From an uncultured Thalassolituus sp. (lineage in GTDB: Bacteria; Pseudomonadota; Gammaproteobacteria; Pseudomonadales; Oceanobacteraceae): DNA of 12,950 bases. The notes under the pieces are model-generated. The model made no database searches. It saw only the letters and a program-made list of their open reading frames with translations, and was not told the origin of the DNA. Below are positions 1 to 6,653 of this stretch, one piece after another. Numbering within the stretch: the stretch's first letter is position 1; each line of letters starts with the position of its first letter. The stretch covers positions 1 to 12,950 of the forward strand of contig CAJXIT010000062.1 in NCBI GenBank assembly GCA_913054055.1, written 5' to 3'. The translations under genes were made by a program, and so were the position numbers.

Positions 1-17
1 CAATACGGATTATTGAA

Positions 18-872
18 TTGAAAATTAAACGGTTTTTTGCCAAAGATATGAGAACAGCACTCCTCCAAGTTAAAGAAGAACTTGGCTCGGAAGCTGTGAT
101 TATGTCAAACAAAAAAGTCGCTGGTGGGGTGGAAATAGTAGCGGCTATTGATGGTGAAGCGGGTAATGCCTCCTCGAACCCACGTTTAACTCAGCCTCAA
201 AAGCAGCAAACCCAATACACACAAATGTCAGCACCTGCAGCTACAGCTTCACGTCGTTCATTAGAGGATGACCGAGTGAGCTTGAATGCGAACTCAGAAG
301 CAGGTCGTTCGATGACAAAACGATTCGCTAATATGCTTAAGCAATACAGCAATGGGGCAGATGGTACACAAGAACATAAAGCGGAAAATGAAGACTCACT
401 TTCGGCTCTTCTAAATCGACAGGCTAAGAGTTCACACAACGTTGATGGCGCTTTCGGTCACGAGTCAGGGTTAGCAAAGCTGATCTCTGAAGATCGTCGT
501 GTTGAGCGACCAGCTCCACGACTTGATCCAACTCGATATGATCGTGGTCGTGAATCCAGCCCGCAAAAAAGCTCTGATACTGAAATGGAAACGATGCGAG
601 AAGAAATGACATCTATTCGTCGTTTACTAGAGCATCAAGTTTCAGGGCTAATGTGGCAAGAAGTTGAGCGCCGTGAACCGCTCAGAGCAATGCTTATCAA
701 ACGTCTTGAGCGTATGGGGGTATCTGCCGAGCTTGCCGATCAAATGGCCTGTTACATTCCTGAAGATACTAAATCTGCACGTGCATGGAAGGCTTTGTTA
801 GCCTTGGTTGCAGACCAAATTTCCGTTACACAAAAAGATATTCTAAAACGCGGCGGTATTGTGGCTCTACTT
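18..872 (+). other. flhF: FlhF-derived segment of the chimera
   Basis: This covers residues 1-285. The N-terminus and the helical segment around MWQEVERREPLRAMLIKRL are FlhF-like; the linker between is Ser/Gln/Arg-rich and poorly conserved, as is usual in FlhF. By hand count only about 2 of 26 arginine codons are CGC, the rest mostly CGT and CGA. In related genomes flhF lies between flhA and fleN/flhG; none of fleN, fliA or che genes follows here. Confidence 0.85.
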
Positions 873-2054
873 GGCCCAACCGGCGTGGGTAAAACGGAAA
901 TTGCGCGCCGCTTAGCTAAGTTATCAAACGCCCCTTTTATTAAAGTTGAAGCCACTAAGTTTACCGAAGTGGGTTACGTGGGCCGCGATGTGGAAACCAT
1001 TATTCGTGACCTAGTAGAAACCGGTTTTAAAATGCTGCGCGAACAAGAAATGGAAGCCGTATCTGAGCGCGCAAAAGAAGCGGCCATTGAACGCATCTTA
1101 GATTGCCTGCTTGCTCCTGCTCGCCCAGGCTTTGGTGAAACCGAAGCAGACAAACCTGAAGATAGCGCCACACGTAAGATGTTTCGTAAAAAAGTAATCA
1201 ACGGTGACATGGACGATAAAGAAATTGGAATTGATGTGGCCGCCCCGCAAGTGGGTGTAGAAATCATGGCCCCACCTGGCATGGAAGACATGACCAATCA
1301 AATTCAAAACATGTTTAGCAACATGGGTGGTAGCAAAAGCAATAAGCGTAAAATGAAAGTGAAAGAAGCGCTTAAACTGGTGCAAGATGAAGAAGCCCAT
1401 GAAATGCTTAACATTGATGAGCTGAAAGCCAAAGCCGCAGAAACCGTTGAGCAAAACGGCATTGTATTCTTGGATGAAATTGACAAAGTTGCCAAGCGCC
1501 AAGAAAGCGCAGGTGGTGGTGACGTGAGCCGCGAAGGGGTTCAGCGTGACTTATTACCATTAATTGAAGGCTGCACCGTCAGCACCAAATACGGCATGAT
1601 CAAAACCGATCATATTTTATTTGTGGCATCCGGTGCGTTCAGCATGAGCAAGCCAAGTGATTTGATTCCAGAGTTACAAGGCCGACTGCCGATACGTGTA
1701 GAGCTATCGGCTTTAACACCCGACGACTTCAAGCGAATTTTGACTGAGCCAAAAGCGTCACTGACCGAACAATACAAAGCCCTATTAAGCACAGAAGGTT
1801 TAAACGTAGAGTTCACCGAAGATGGCATAGAGCAATTGGCGCAAACCGCATTTAAAGTAAACGAAAACACCGAAAACATTGGTGCCCGCCGTTTACATAC
1901 TATGATGGAGCGCTTACTTGAGAAAGTCAGCTTTGATGCAGAAGGCCTGGCCACTCAATACTCAGCAAGCCCTTTGCAAATCAACAGCGCCTTTGTTGAA
2001 GAGCACCTAGGTGAAATTGCCCAGGACCAAGATTTGAGTCAGTTTATTCTTTAA
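18..2054 (+). CDS. flhF/hslU: FlhF-HslU chimera: FlhF N-terminal half joined in frame to HslU from the Walker A motif
   Basis: The 678-residue frame is two proteins in one. Residues 1-285 match FlhF, the SRP-like GTPase that places polar flagella: basic KIKRFFAKDM start, polar linker at about 46-190, helical domain at about 190-280. Residues 286-293 (GPTGVGKT) are a Walker A motif common to FlhF and HslU. From 294 on it is HslU, the AAA+ unfoldase that feeds the HslV protease: pore loop GYVG, I-domain, Walker B LDEID (D486, E487), sensor-1 ASGAF (537-541), arginine finger R556 and the C-terminal tail ending in FIL that docks into HslV. FlhF lacks its GTPase body after G1; HslU lacks about 56 N-terminal residues. 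The TTG start is chosen because family similarity begins there; the next ATG (position 48) would lose it. No clear Shine-Dalgarno is visible in the 17 upstream bases. Certain: the frame is open and bipartite. Uncertain: whether it exists in a cell. Confidence 0.9.
   Translation: MKIKRFFAKDMRTALLQVKEELGSEAVIMSNKKVAGGVEIVAAIDGEAGNASSNPRLTQPQKQQTQYTQMSAPAATASRRSLEDDRVSLNANSEAGRSMTKRFANMLKQYSNGADGTQEHKAENEDSLSALLNRQAKSSHNVDGAFGHESGLAKLISEDRRVERPAPRLDPTRYDRGRESSPQKSSDTEMETMREEMTSIRRLLEHQVSGLMWQEVERREPLRAMLIKRLERMGVSAELADQMACYIPEDTKSARAWKALLALVADQISVTQKDILKRGGIVALLGPTGVGKTEIARRLAKLSNAPFIKVEATKFTEVGYVGRDVETIIRDLVETGFKMLREQEMEAVSERAKEAAIERILDCLLAPARPGFGETEADKPEDSATRKMFRKKVINGDMDDKEIGIDVAAPQVGVEIMAPPGMEDMTNQIQNMFSNMGGSKSNKRKMKVKEALKLVQDEEAHEMLNIDELKAKAAETVEQNGIVFLDEIDKVAKRQESAGGGDVSREGVQRDLLPLIEGCTVSTKYGMIKTDHILFVASGAFSMSKPSDLIPELQGRLPIRVELSALTPDDFKRILTEPKASLTEQYKALLSTEGLNVEFTEDGIEQLAQTAFKVNENTENIGARRLHTMMERLLEKVSFDAEGLATQYSASPLQINSAFVEEHLGEIAQDQDLSQFIL
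897..2054 (+). other. hslU: HslU-derived segment of the chimera
   Basis: This covers residues 294-678, a complete HslU from just after the P-loop threonine to the C-terminal FIL. By hand count about 11 of 20 arginine codons are CGC, unlike the FlhF segment. hslV normally lies directly upstream of hslU and is absent, as expected if the true 5' flank was replaced. The missing HslU part would hold the IIGQ-type motif that contributes to nucleotide binding. Confidence 0.88.
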
Positions 2055-2077
2055 TTAGCCATCTCTTTGTCGCATAC

Positions 2078-2104
2078 AAAAACGAGCCTTGCGCTCGTTT
2101 TTTT
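2078..2104 (+). terminator. Intrinsic terminator after the hslU segment
   Basis: The stem AACGAGC (2081-2087) pairs with GCTCGTT (2093-2099) around loop CTTGC and is followed by an unbroken T run to 2104. It starts 24 bases after the stop codon. A run of A on the left side could give some activity in the other direction. Confidence 0.85.
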
Positions 2105-2141
2105 ATGCCTACCAATTATGCTTTTATTACCGCCCCAACTA

Positions 2142-2169
2142 TTGATAATAATTATCATTTAGATATAGT
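2142..2169 (+). promoter_or_regulatory. Fur-controlled promoter of the HsmA-like gene
   Basis: TGATAAT-A-ATTATCA at 2143-2157 is a perfect 7-1-7 inverted repeat and matches the core Fur box. It overlaps a sigma-70-like promoter: -35 TTGATA (2142-2147), 16-base spacer, -10 TATAGT (2164-2169). Fur bound here would cover the -35 box, so the sequence predicts iron-dependent repression of the gene starting at 2201. Motif match only; binding is inferred. Confidence 0.8.
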
Positions 2170-2200
2170 AACCTGCTTTTCGACACCCAAAAGAATCTTC

Positions 2201-2575
2201 ATGTCTAATTACATCATTTCTGGCGCTATCTTATTTACCCTTGCTTTGATCTTTTATTCCATTGCCATTTGGCATGATTATATTCAGAAGCACCTGAAAG
2301 TATGGCATGTGAATATGTTTGCAATAGGTGTTCTCACAGATGCCTTGGGGACGTTGTGCATGTATTTACATGTTGGGCATTTAATTTTTACGGCACACTC
2401 TATCTCGGGCTTTCTGGGCCTGTTTTTAATGATGTTTCATTTAGGCTGGGGCGTTTATGTGGTCAGCAGTCATCGCCCTGAACGCCAAGTGACCTTTCAT
2501 AAATTCAGTATTTTTGTTTGGTTCTTTTGGTTGGTCTCCTATGTTTCTGGAGTGTATATCGGATTAAACCGATAA
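2201..2575 (+). CDS. Small four-helix membrane protein, TIGR03987/HsmA-like
   Basis: The 124-residue protein has four predicted membrane helices at about 4-23, 36-56, 67-88 and 102-121. Histidines near helix ends (H25, H36, H57, H60, H66, H80, H100) recall small haem- or metal-binding membrane proteins, but haem binding is inference. The sequence resembles the family I recall as TIGR03987/HsmA; its biochemical role is not known to me. The frame is open from 2105, but that region holds the upstream terminator, the Fur box and the promoter, so the ATG at 2201 (MSNYIISG) is preferred; its ribosome binding site (AAAAGAA) is weak. Fur control and the convergent bacterioferritin operon suggest an iron-related role. 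Confidence 0.78.
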   Translation: MSNYIISGAILFTLALIFYSIAIWHDYIQKHLKVWHVNMFAIGVLTDALGTLCMYLHVGHLIFTAHSISGFLGLFLMMFHLGWGVYVVSSHRPERQVTFHKFSIFVWFFWLVSYVSGVYIGLNR

Positions 2576-2600
2576 TTTTTAAGCCAAAAAATGTACCCAC

Positions 2601-2634
2601 AAAAAAGCCCTGAGTCATTGCTGAACCAGGGCTT
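2601..2634 (-). terminator. Intrinsic terminator of the bacterioferritin operon
   Basis: Read on the minus strand, AAGCCCTG (2634-2627) pairs with CAGGGCTT (2612-2605) around a 14-base loop, and the U run comes from A2601-2606. It lies 23 bases past the stop of the second bacterioferritin gene. There is no T run on the plus side, so it should serve mainly the minus strand. Confidence 0.85.
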
Positions 2635-2656
2635 GAAGATTTCCCGTTACGTGTGG

Positions 2657-3124
2657 CTACATCATGGCTTGTAAATAGTTTTGAATGCCCATTTTATCGA
2701 TCAAGCCCAACTGCTGCTCTAACCAATGGGTATGATCTTCTTCAGTATCTTCTAATTGTTTAACCAGCATGGCGCGGGTTTCAAAATCTTTTTCTTCTTC
2801 ACATAAAGCAATGGCGGCTTTCAGGTTTTTCACCACTGAATACTCAATGGCCAAATCATTTTTAAGCATCTCTTCAACCGTTTTACCCACATTTAATGGT
2901 TCACGGGTGGCCAAATCTGGGAAGCCTTCTAAAAATAAGATACGTTTGATCATAAGATCAGCGTGGCCTGTTTCGTCTTCCATTTCGTGAGAAATGCGTT
3001 CGTACAGCTTTTCTAAACCCCAATCTTCATACATTCTTGAATGAATGAAATATTGGTCCATTGCGGTCAGTTCGCCGGCCAACAATGAGTTAAGTGTATC
3101 GATAACTTTTTTATTACCTTTCAT
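2657..3124 (-). CDS. bfr: Bacterioferritin, ferroxidase-competent subunit lacking the haem ligand
   Basis: This 155-residue subunit has the length and pattern of bacterioferritin, the 24-mer iron-storage cage of the cytoplasm that oxidises Fe(II) and stores it as mineral. All di-iron ligands can be placed: E18, E51, H54, E94, E128 and H131 (the last two shifted by one from E. coli E127/H130 through a one-residue insertion). The usual haem-bridging Met52 is Thr52, so this subunit should not supply a haem ligand. It is the second gene of a minus-strand pair, 13 bases after the first, and ends at a terminator. This matches the catalytic partner of two-subunit bacterioferritins such as those of Neisseria and Pseudomonas putida (family knowledge). 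Confidence 0.93.
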   Translation of the reverse strand: MKGNKKVIDTLNSLLAGELTAMDQYFIHSRMYEDWGLEKLYERISHEMEDETGHADLMIKRILFLEGFPDLATREPLNVGKTVEEMLKNDLAIEYSVVKNLKAAIALCEEEKDFETRAMLVKQLEDTEEDHTHWLEQQLGLIDKMGIQNYLQAMM

Positions 3125-3137
3125 CGTTATTCTCCGG

Positions 3138-3611
3138 TTACTCTTCGTTCATCATTGATTGACTGTAATTTTCGATGCTAATTTTTTTGATTAGGTCTAA
3201 CTGAGTTTCAACCCAGTCAAAGTGTTCTTCTTCGTACTCTAGAATTTCAGCCAGCATATCTCGGGTAACATAATCCGAAACCGATTCGCAATAAACAATG
3301 GCTTCTCTAAGGTCTTTTAAGCTTAAGTCTTGAAGCTTCAGATCGCATTCCAGCATTTCTTTGGTATTTTCACCAATATGAAGTTTGCCTAATTTTTGTA
3401 AATTTGGCAGACCTTCAAGAAATAAAATTCGCTCGATCAGTTTGTCGGCTTGCTTCATGTCTTTAATAGACTTTTTATATTCTTTTTTATCCAGTGCGTT
3501 CAAGCCCCAGTTTTTAAACATGCGTGCATGTAAAAAATACTGGTTAATGGCAACCAATTCATTTTCTAAAATAGAATTGAGAAATTTAATGACCTTTGCA
3601 TCACCCTTCAT
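3138..3611 (-). CDS. bfr: Bacterioferritin, haem-binding subunit with a degraded ferroxidase site
   Basis: This 157-residue subunit is clearly close to E. coli Bfr (MKGDAKVI start, NELVAINQYFLHARMFKNWGL segment). Met52, the axial ligand of the intersubunit haem, is present. Three of six di-iron ligands are changed: D51 for Glu, Q54 for His, Q94 for Glu; E18, E127 and H130 remain. It should bind haem, which in this family serves electron transfer for iron release, but oxidise iron poorly unless paired with the neighbouring subunit. It is the first gene of the operon and has a good Shine-Dalgarno AAGGAG (plus-strand CTCCTT at 3619-3624) seven bases before the ATG. Confidence 0.93.
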   Translation of the reverse strand: MKGDAKVIKFLNSILENELVAINQYFLHARMFKNWGLNALDKKEYKKSIKDMKQADKLIERILFLEGLPNLQKLGKLHIGENTKEMLECDLKLQDLSLKDLREAIVYCESVSDYVTRDMLAEILEYEEEHFDWVETQLDLIKKISIENYSQSMMNEE

Positions 3612-3664
3612 AACGGCACTCCTTATAATTTACTATCATTAATTTTTTGTGGAGAAGCTTTCAC

Positions 3665-3673
3665 TTTATATCA
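3665..3673 (-). promoter_or_regulatory. Possible extended -10 promoter of the bacterioferritin operon
   Basis: Read on the minus strand this is TGATATAAA, an extended -10 (TGn followed by a TATAAT-like hexamer with five matches). No good -35 lies upstream at the right distance. It would give a leader of roughly 45 bases. This is a weak call from motif alone. Confidence 0.35.
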
Positions 3674-3887
3674 ACAATACAAGTAAGCATTGTTTACGAT
3701 AAAACAGGCGTGGAAACTTTGAATGTCACAAAGTATATGGGTAAGCGAACCTTACTGCCAATTCATTTTTATAAAAAAGCGTATTTTTATCGTTAGCTGA
3801 AAGTGGGAGTAATTTGCATTTAGTTTTATTTAATTTAGTAAGGGTATTTAAGCACTTTTATACGTATATATTTCATCAGGCAATAAA

Positions 3888-3910
3888 AAAGCGAGCCTTA
3901 TGCTCGCTTT
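3888..3910 (-). terminator. Intrinsic terminator of the SEC-C gene
   Basis: AAAGCGAGC (minus strand, 3910-3902) pairs with GCTCGCTTT (3896-3888) around a short loop; the U tract continues through A3885-3887. It begins 28 bases after the gene's stop. The plus strand has only three T after the stem. Confidence 0.82.
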
Positions 3911-3938
3911 ATATGATCAGTGGTGCGTTTCGTTTTTC

Positions 3939-4280
3939 TTAAGCCGCACAGCACTTTTTGTATTTTTTACCACTGCCACATGGGCAAGGATCATTCCGGT
4001 TGGCTTCTTTCGTCGACACCGCTTGCGCTGTGTTTTCTCTTTCTAGCAAAATCTCAAGGTCTTTAATGTTTTCCTCTTGATCTGGTTTCACATCAATTTT
4101 ACTGGCCCAGCCATGCTCTAGAAATGTTTTGATTAATTCTTCTTTACGGGCTTCGGTTTTCACACTGATGATGGCAGGCGCTTTATCCGTGCCTAAACGA
4201 ACAGTGGCTGCCGTTTCAAAGCCAGCACTATTATGCTCTGGCTTTTTCATTGATTTGCCTTTGTAGAAGAATTTGGACAT
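3939..4280 (-). CDS. SEC-C zinc-motif protein, TIGR04102-like (PBPRA1643 family)
   Basis: The 113-residue protein ends in a classic SEC-C motif, CPCGSGKKYKKCC, with C99, C101, C110 and C111 as the expected zinc ligands. In SecA and other proteins this motif binds zinc and contacts SecB or the ribosome. The N-terminal 80 residues look like the small family I recall as SWIM/SEC-C, PBPRA1643 type, whose function is unknown. There is no signal peptide or membrane segment, so it is probably cytosolic. The start MSKFFYKGK fits the family; the ribosome binding site is only GGTG. It is a single-gene unit with its own promoter and terminator. Confidence 0.85.
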   Translation of the reverse strand: MSKFFYKGKSMKKPEHNSAGFETAATVRLGTDKAPAIISVKTEARKEELIKTFLEHGWASKIDVKPDQEENIKDLEILLERENTAQAVSTKEANRNDPCPCGSGKKYKKCCAA

Positions 4281-4317
4281 GCATCACCATTATTAAAGAA
4301 AGGAGTTATATAAGAAA

Positions 4318-4345
4318 ATAATAGGTGCATCATACACCATATCAA
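4318..4345 (-). promoter_or_regulatory. Sigma-70-like promoter of the SEC-C gene
   Basis: On the minus strand: -35 TTGATA (4345-4340), 16-base spacer, -10 TATTAT (4323-4318), each with five of six consensus matches. Transcription would start near 4311, giving a leader of about 30 bases. Confidence 0.55.
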
Positions 4346-4503
4346 TTGTGATTAACCCATGAAAAATAGGGATTATGAATCAAGCTCGCTTAATGAAGAC
4401 TCTCATTAGGCTCATTTCGCCATAATTCAGGCCCCCTAACCCACCAATAAACCCATAAAAATGCCTGTAATTCCTTTACACTAAAAGAAAAAACAGGACT
4501 CTT

Positions 4504-5376
4504 ATGGATAGCATTCAAGCTTGGGAAGCAAAAGGCGATTATTTTACCTTTAACCACCATCAAATCTTCTATATCTCTGAACACCAGCCTGAATCAACCA
4601 AGCCCGTTCTGCTGCTGATACATGGGTTCCCCACAGCTAGCTTAGATTGGCAGAAAATTTGGGCATCCTTATCCAGCCGGTTTCAGTTAATTACTTTGGA
4701 TATGCTGGGCTTTGGGTTAAGCGATAAGCCAGTTCAAAACTACTCCATTATGGGACAAGCCGACCTGTTCGAAGCCCTGCTTAAAAAATTAAAAATTAAC
4801 CAGTTCCATATCTTAGCTCATGACTATGGCGATACCGTGGCTCAAGAGCTTTTGGCCAGAGACAAGCAAAGCTCATCGATACTTTCGTGTACGTTTAGCA
4901 ATGGCGGCTTATTCCCTGAAACCCATCAACCGGTGCTTGTTCAAAAGCTGTTACTCAGCCCAATCGGTGCTTGGGTGAGTAAGCTTATGTCTTATAAAAA
5001 GTTTTCAGCCACATTTGCAACCATATGCGCAAAGCCATTACCGGATCATGAGCTTAAAGCCTATTGGCAACTCCTAAACCATCATCAAGGGGTAAAGGTG
5101 ATGCATAAGCTGATTCACTATATGACAGAGCGTCGCCAAAACCGAGAAAGATGGGTAGGCATACTGCAATATACAGACACACCATTACACCTAATTGATG
5201 GCACGTTAGACCCCATCAGTGGCGAACATATGGTACGTCGATATGAAGACTTGGTACCCAAAAGTCCGGTGAGTCGACTGACGGATACCGGCCATTATCC
5301 ACAAGTGGAAAGCCCACAAGCATTTAGCCAATGTGCGCACCAATTCTGGGATCATATTTCTGTGCCCAAAGCCTGA
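4504..5376 (+). CDS. Alpha/beta-fold hydrolase, MEST/PEG1-like
   Basis: The 290-residue protein is a complete alpha/beta hydrolase. Visible motifs are HGFPTASLDW (oxyanion region, 40-49), GFGLSDKP (69-76), the nucleophile elbow AHDYGD with D107, an acid candidate D236 in LDP, and H264 in TGHYPQVE. An Asp nucleophile is typical of epoxide hydrolases and haloalkane dehalogenases. The wording is unusually close to vertebrate MEST/PEG1: HGFPT..DW.KIW, SDKP...YSI..QA...EALL, SHDYGD-type elbow, AQELL, SNGG.FPETH.P.L.QKLL, RRWVG, LDP and SHYPQ.E. The substrate is unknown. The start is supported by AGGA at 4495-4498, five bases before the ATG. I see no convincing promoter in the 223 bases upstream. 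Confidence 0.9.
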   Translation: MDSIQAWEAKGDYFTFNHHQIFYISEHQPESTKPVLLLIHGFPTASLDWQKIWASLSSRFQLITLDMLGFGLSDKPVQNYSIMGQADLFEALLKKLKINQFHILAHDYGDTVAQELLARDKQSSSILSCTFSNGGLFPETHQPVLVQKLLLSPIGAWVSKLMSYKKFSATFATICAKPLPDHELKAYWQLLNHHQGVKVMHKLIHYMTERRQNRERWVGILQYTDTPLHLIDGTLDPISGEHMVRRYEDLVPKSPVSRLTDTGHYPQVESPQAFSQCAHQFWDHISVPKA

Positions 5377-5399
5377 TTTTCAGCAGATTATTATTCATT

Positions 5400-5440
5400 T
5401 TGGGCTAACCTTTATTAGTACGCTATTAAGGTTTGCCCAA
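5400..5440 (+). promoter_or_regulatory. Inverted repeat covering the ribosome binding site of the GAF kinase gene
   Basis: Arms at 5400-5412 (TTGGGCTAACCTT) and 5428-5440 (AAGGTTTGCCCAA) pair over 13 positions with one mismatch, around a 15-base loop. The right arm contains the only Shine-Dalgarno candidate (AAGG, 5428-5431) and the A of the start codon. As RNA it would hide the translation start; as DNA it could be an operator. No T run follows, so it is not a standard terminator. Confidence 0.6.
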
Positions 5441-6639
5441 TGATCTCAGCTTCATCCCACCCTAATGAATCAGCTCGGTTGCGCGAATTAGAGCGGCTAG
5501 AGATCCTGGACTCAGCAGATGAAGCATCATTTGATGAACTCACCCAGTTAGCCAGCATCATATGCGGCACTCATATCTCCCTCATTTCATTAATTGACCA
5601 CGACAGGCAGTGGTTTAAATCCCGTGTTGGATTGGGTGCCCATGAAACCCATAGAGACATTGCCTTTTGCTCGCATGCTATCTTGCAAGAGCATGTATTT
5701 GAGGTCAGCGATACCCTGATGGATGAGCGATTTGCAGACAACCCATTAGTCACCGGAGACCCCAATATTCGGTTTTATGCGGGAGCGCCTCTTGTGACCA
5801 GCAGCGGATTGCCAATCGGCACCTTGTGCGTCATTGACCCTGCTCCTAAAAACTTAACAGCTGATCAAACCTTCGCGCTCAAAACACTGGCCAACCAGGT
5901 CATCAGCCAATTAGAAATGCGGCTGCATAATCGACACCTTGCCCGCATGCAAAAGCAGCAAGAACATATCTTCGCCACAATTTCTCATGATCTGCGTTCG
6001 CCCTTTAATGGGATATTAGGCTTATCACGTATCCTTAGTCAAAAGGCCGATAGCGTCACCCCTGAAAGGATTCAAGCCCTTTCCAGTTCTATTTTAGAAT
6101 CTGGCATAAAAGTGTATCAACTGCTTGATGAATTACTGCAATGGTCTCGCAGTCGTTTGCAAGCCGTTTCTGTTAGTCCAGAAAAAATATCCGTTGAACA
6201 AGCTGTGCTAGAAACCGTGGAGTTCATGCAAGAAGGGTTGAAGTTTAAGCAATTGACCATCCTTCAGAAGATCGAACCGGATCTGTTTATCAAAGCCGAT
6301 AAGTCATTGATAAAAACAGTCATTCGAAACCTTATTGCCAATGCCATTAAGTATTCCCCTGAAATGGGGCAAATCACCATCAGTAGCAAAATGGTTAGCA
6401 ACAGAATCCAAATCGCTATCTCTGATCAAGGGTCTGGGGTGTCTGAGGCCAAAGCAAAAACGCTATTTCACACGCCCACTGACAGTGAGCTCGGTACAAT
6501 CGATGAGAAAGGGTTTGGAATTGGACTGAGTATTTGCCACGATTTTATCAGCAAGCAACAGGGTGATATATGGTTAAACAACGAATATAAGAACGGCGCG
6601 CAGTTTGTGATATCGATACCGAATTATCTTGAACCTTAG
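5440..6639 (+). CDS. Soluble GAF-domain sensor histidine kinase
   Basis: The 399-residue protein has no membrane segment. A GAF domain spans about 20-165 (FDELTQLAS, ISLIDHDRQWFKS, FYAGAPLV, GTLCVIDP). A HisKA domain follows with the phospho-acceptor H183 in ISHDLRSPFNGILG. The HATPase domain has the N box NLIANAIKYS (297-306), G1 SDQGSGV (328-334) and G2 GFGIGL (358-363), so it looks catalytically complete. GAF domains of this type lack a recognisable chromophore cysteine, and the signal is unknown. It is 63 bases after the hydrolase and 14 bases before the membrane hybrid kinase, so it is probably co-transcribed with at least the latter. No receiver domain is attached, so its partner regulator must be elsewhere or be a receiver of the neighbour. 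Confidence 0.93.
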   Translation: MISASSHPNESARLRELERLEILDSADEASFDELTQLASIICGTHISLISLIDHDRQWFKSRVGLGAHETHRDIAFCSHAILQEHVFEVSDTLMDERFADNPLVTGDPNIRFYAGAPLVTSSGLPIGTLCVIDPAPKNLTADQTFALKTLANQVISQLEMRLHNRHLARMQKQQEHIFATISHDLRSPFNGILGLSRILSQKADSVTPERIQALSSSILESGIKVYQLLDELLQWSRSRLQAVSVSPEKISVEQAVLETVEFMQEGLKFKQLTILQKIEPDLFIKADKSLIKTVIRNLIANAIKYSPEMGQITISSKMVSNRIQIAISDQGSGVSEAKAKTLFHTPTDSELGTIDEKGFGIGLSICHDFISKQQGDIWLNNEYKNGAQFVISIPNYLEP

Positions 6640-6653
6640 GCCGCCCAACTCAT

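Larger units (their letters stand above)
3612..3938. other. Intergenic region between the bacterioferritin operon and the SEC-C gene
   Basis: The 327 bases are AT-rich. They hold the bacterioferritin ribosome binding site and a possible promoter at the left and the SEC-C gene terminator at the right (3888-3910). Between about 3680 and 3885 I see no conserved frame, RNA fold or repeat. The stretch is long for a single promoter region, so a small RNA or distal regulator site cannot be excluded. Confidence 0.6.

Noticed and set aside
1..17. End of a preceding gene such as flhA
   Set aside because: Stops occur at 14-16 and 19-21 in the two other frames, but 17 bases are too few to recognise any protein.
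1098..1502. Antisense open frame of 134 codons inside the hslU segment
   Set aside because: The opposite strand codes a clearly conserved HslU, and the antisense translation shows no family motif.
2105..2200. Upstream extension of the HsmA-like protein by 32 residues
   Set aside because: It would start at the last base of the terminator T run and run through the Fur box and promoter; the residues are not family-like. The ATG at 2201 is preferred.
3625..3645. Possible Fur box upstream of the bacterioferritin operon
   Set aside because: Only one half-site (TGATAGT on the minus strand) fits; the other half matches poorly, so it is not called.
2081..3907. Near-identical terminator stems at 2081-2099 and 3888-3910 (CGAGCCTT..GCTCG) as a repeat family or uptake sequence
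   Set aside because: Two copies with the same short stem are common for intrinsic terminators, and the third and fourth terminators here have other stems. A genome-wide count would be needed.
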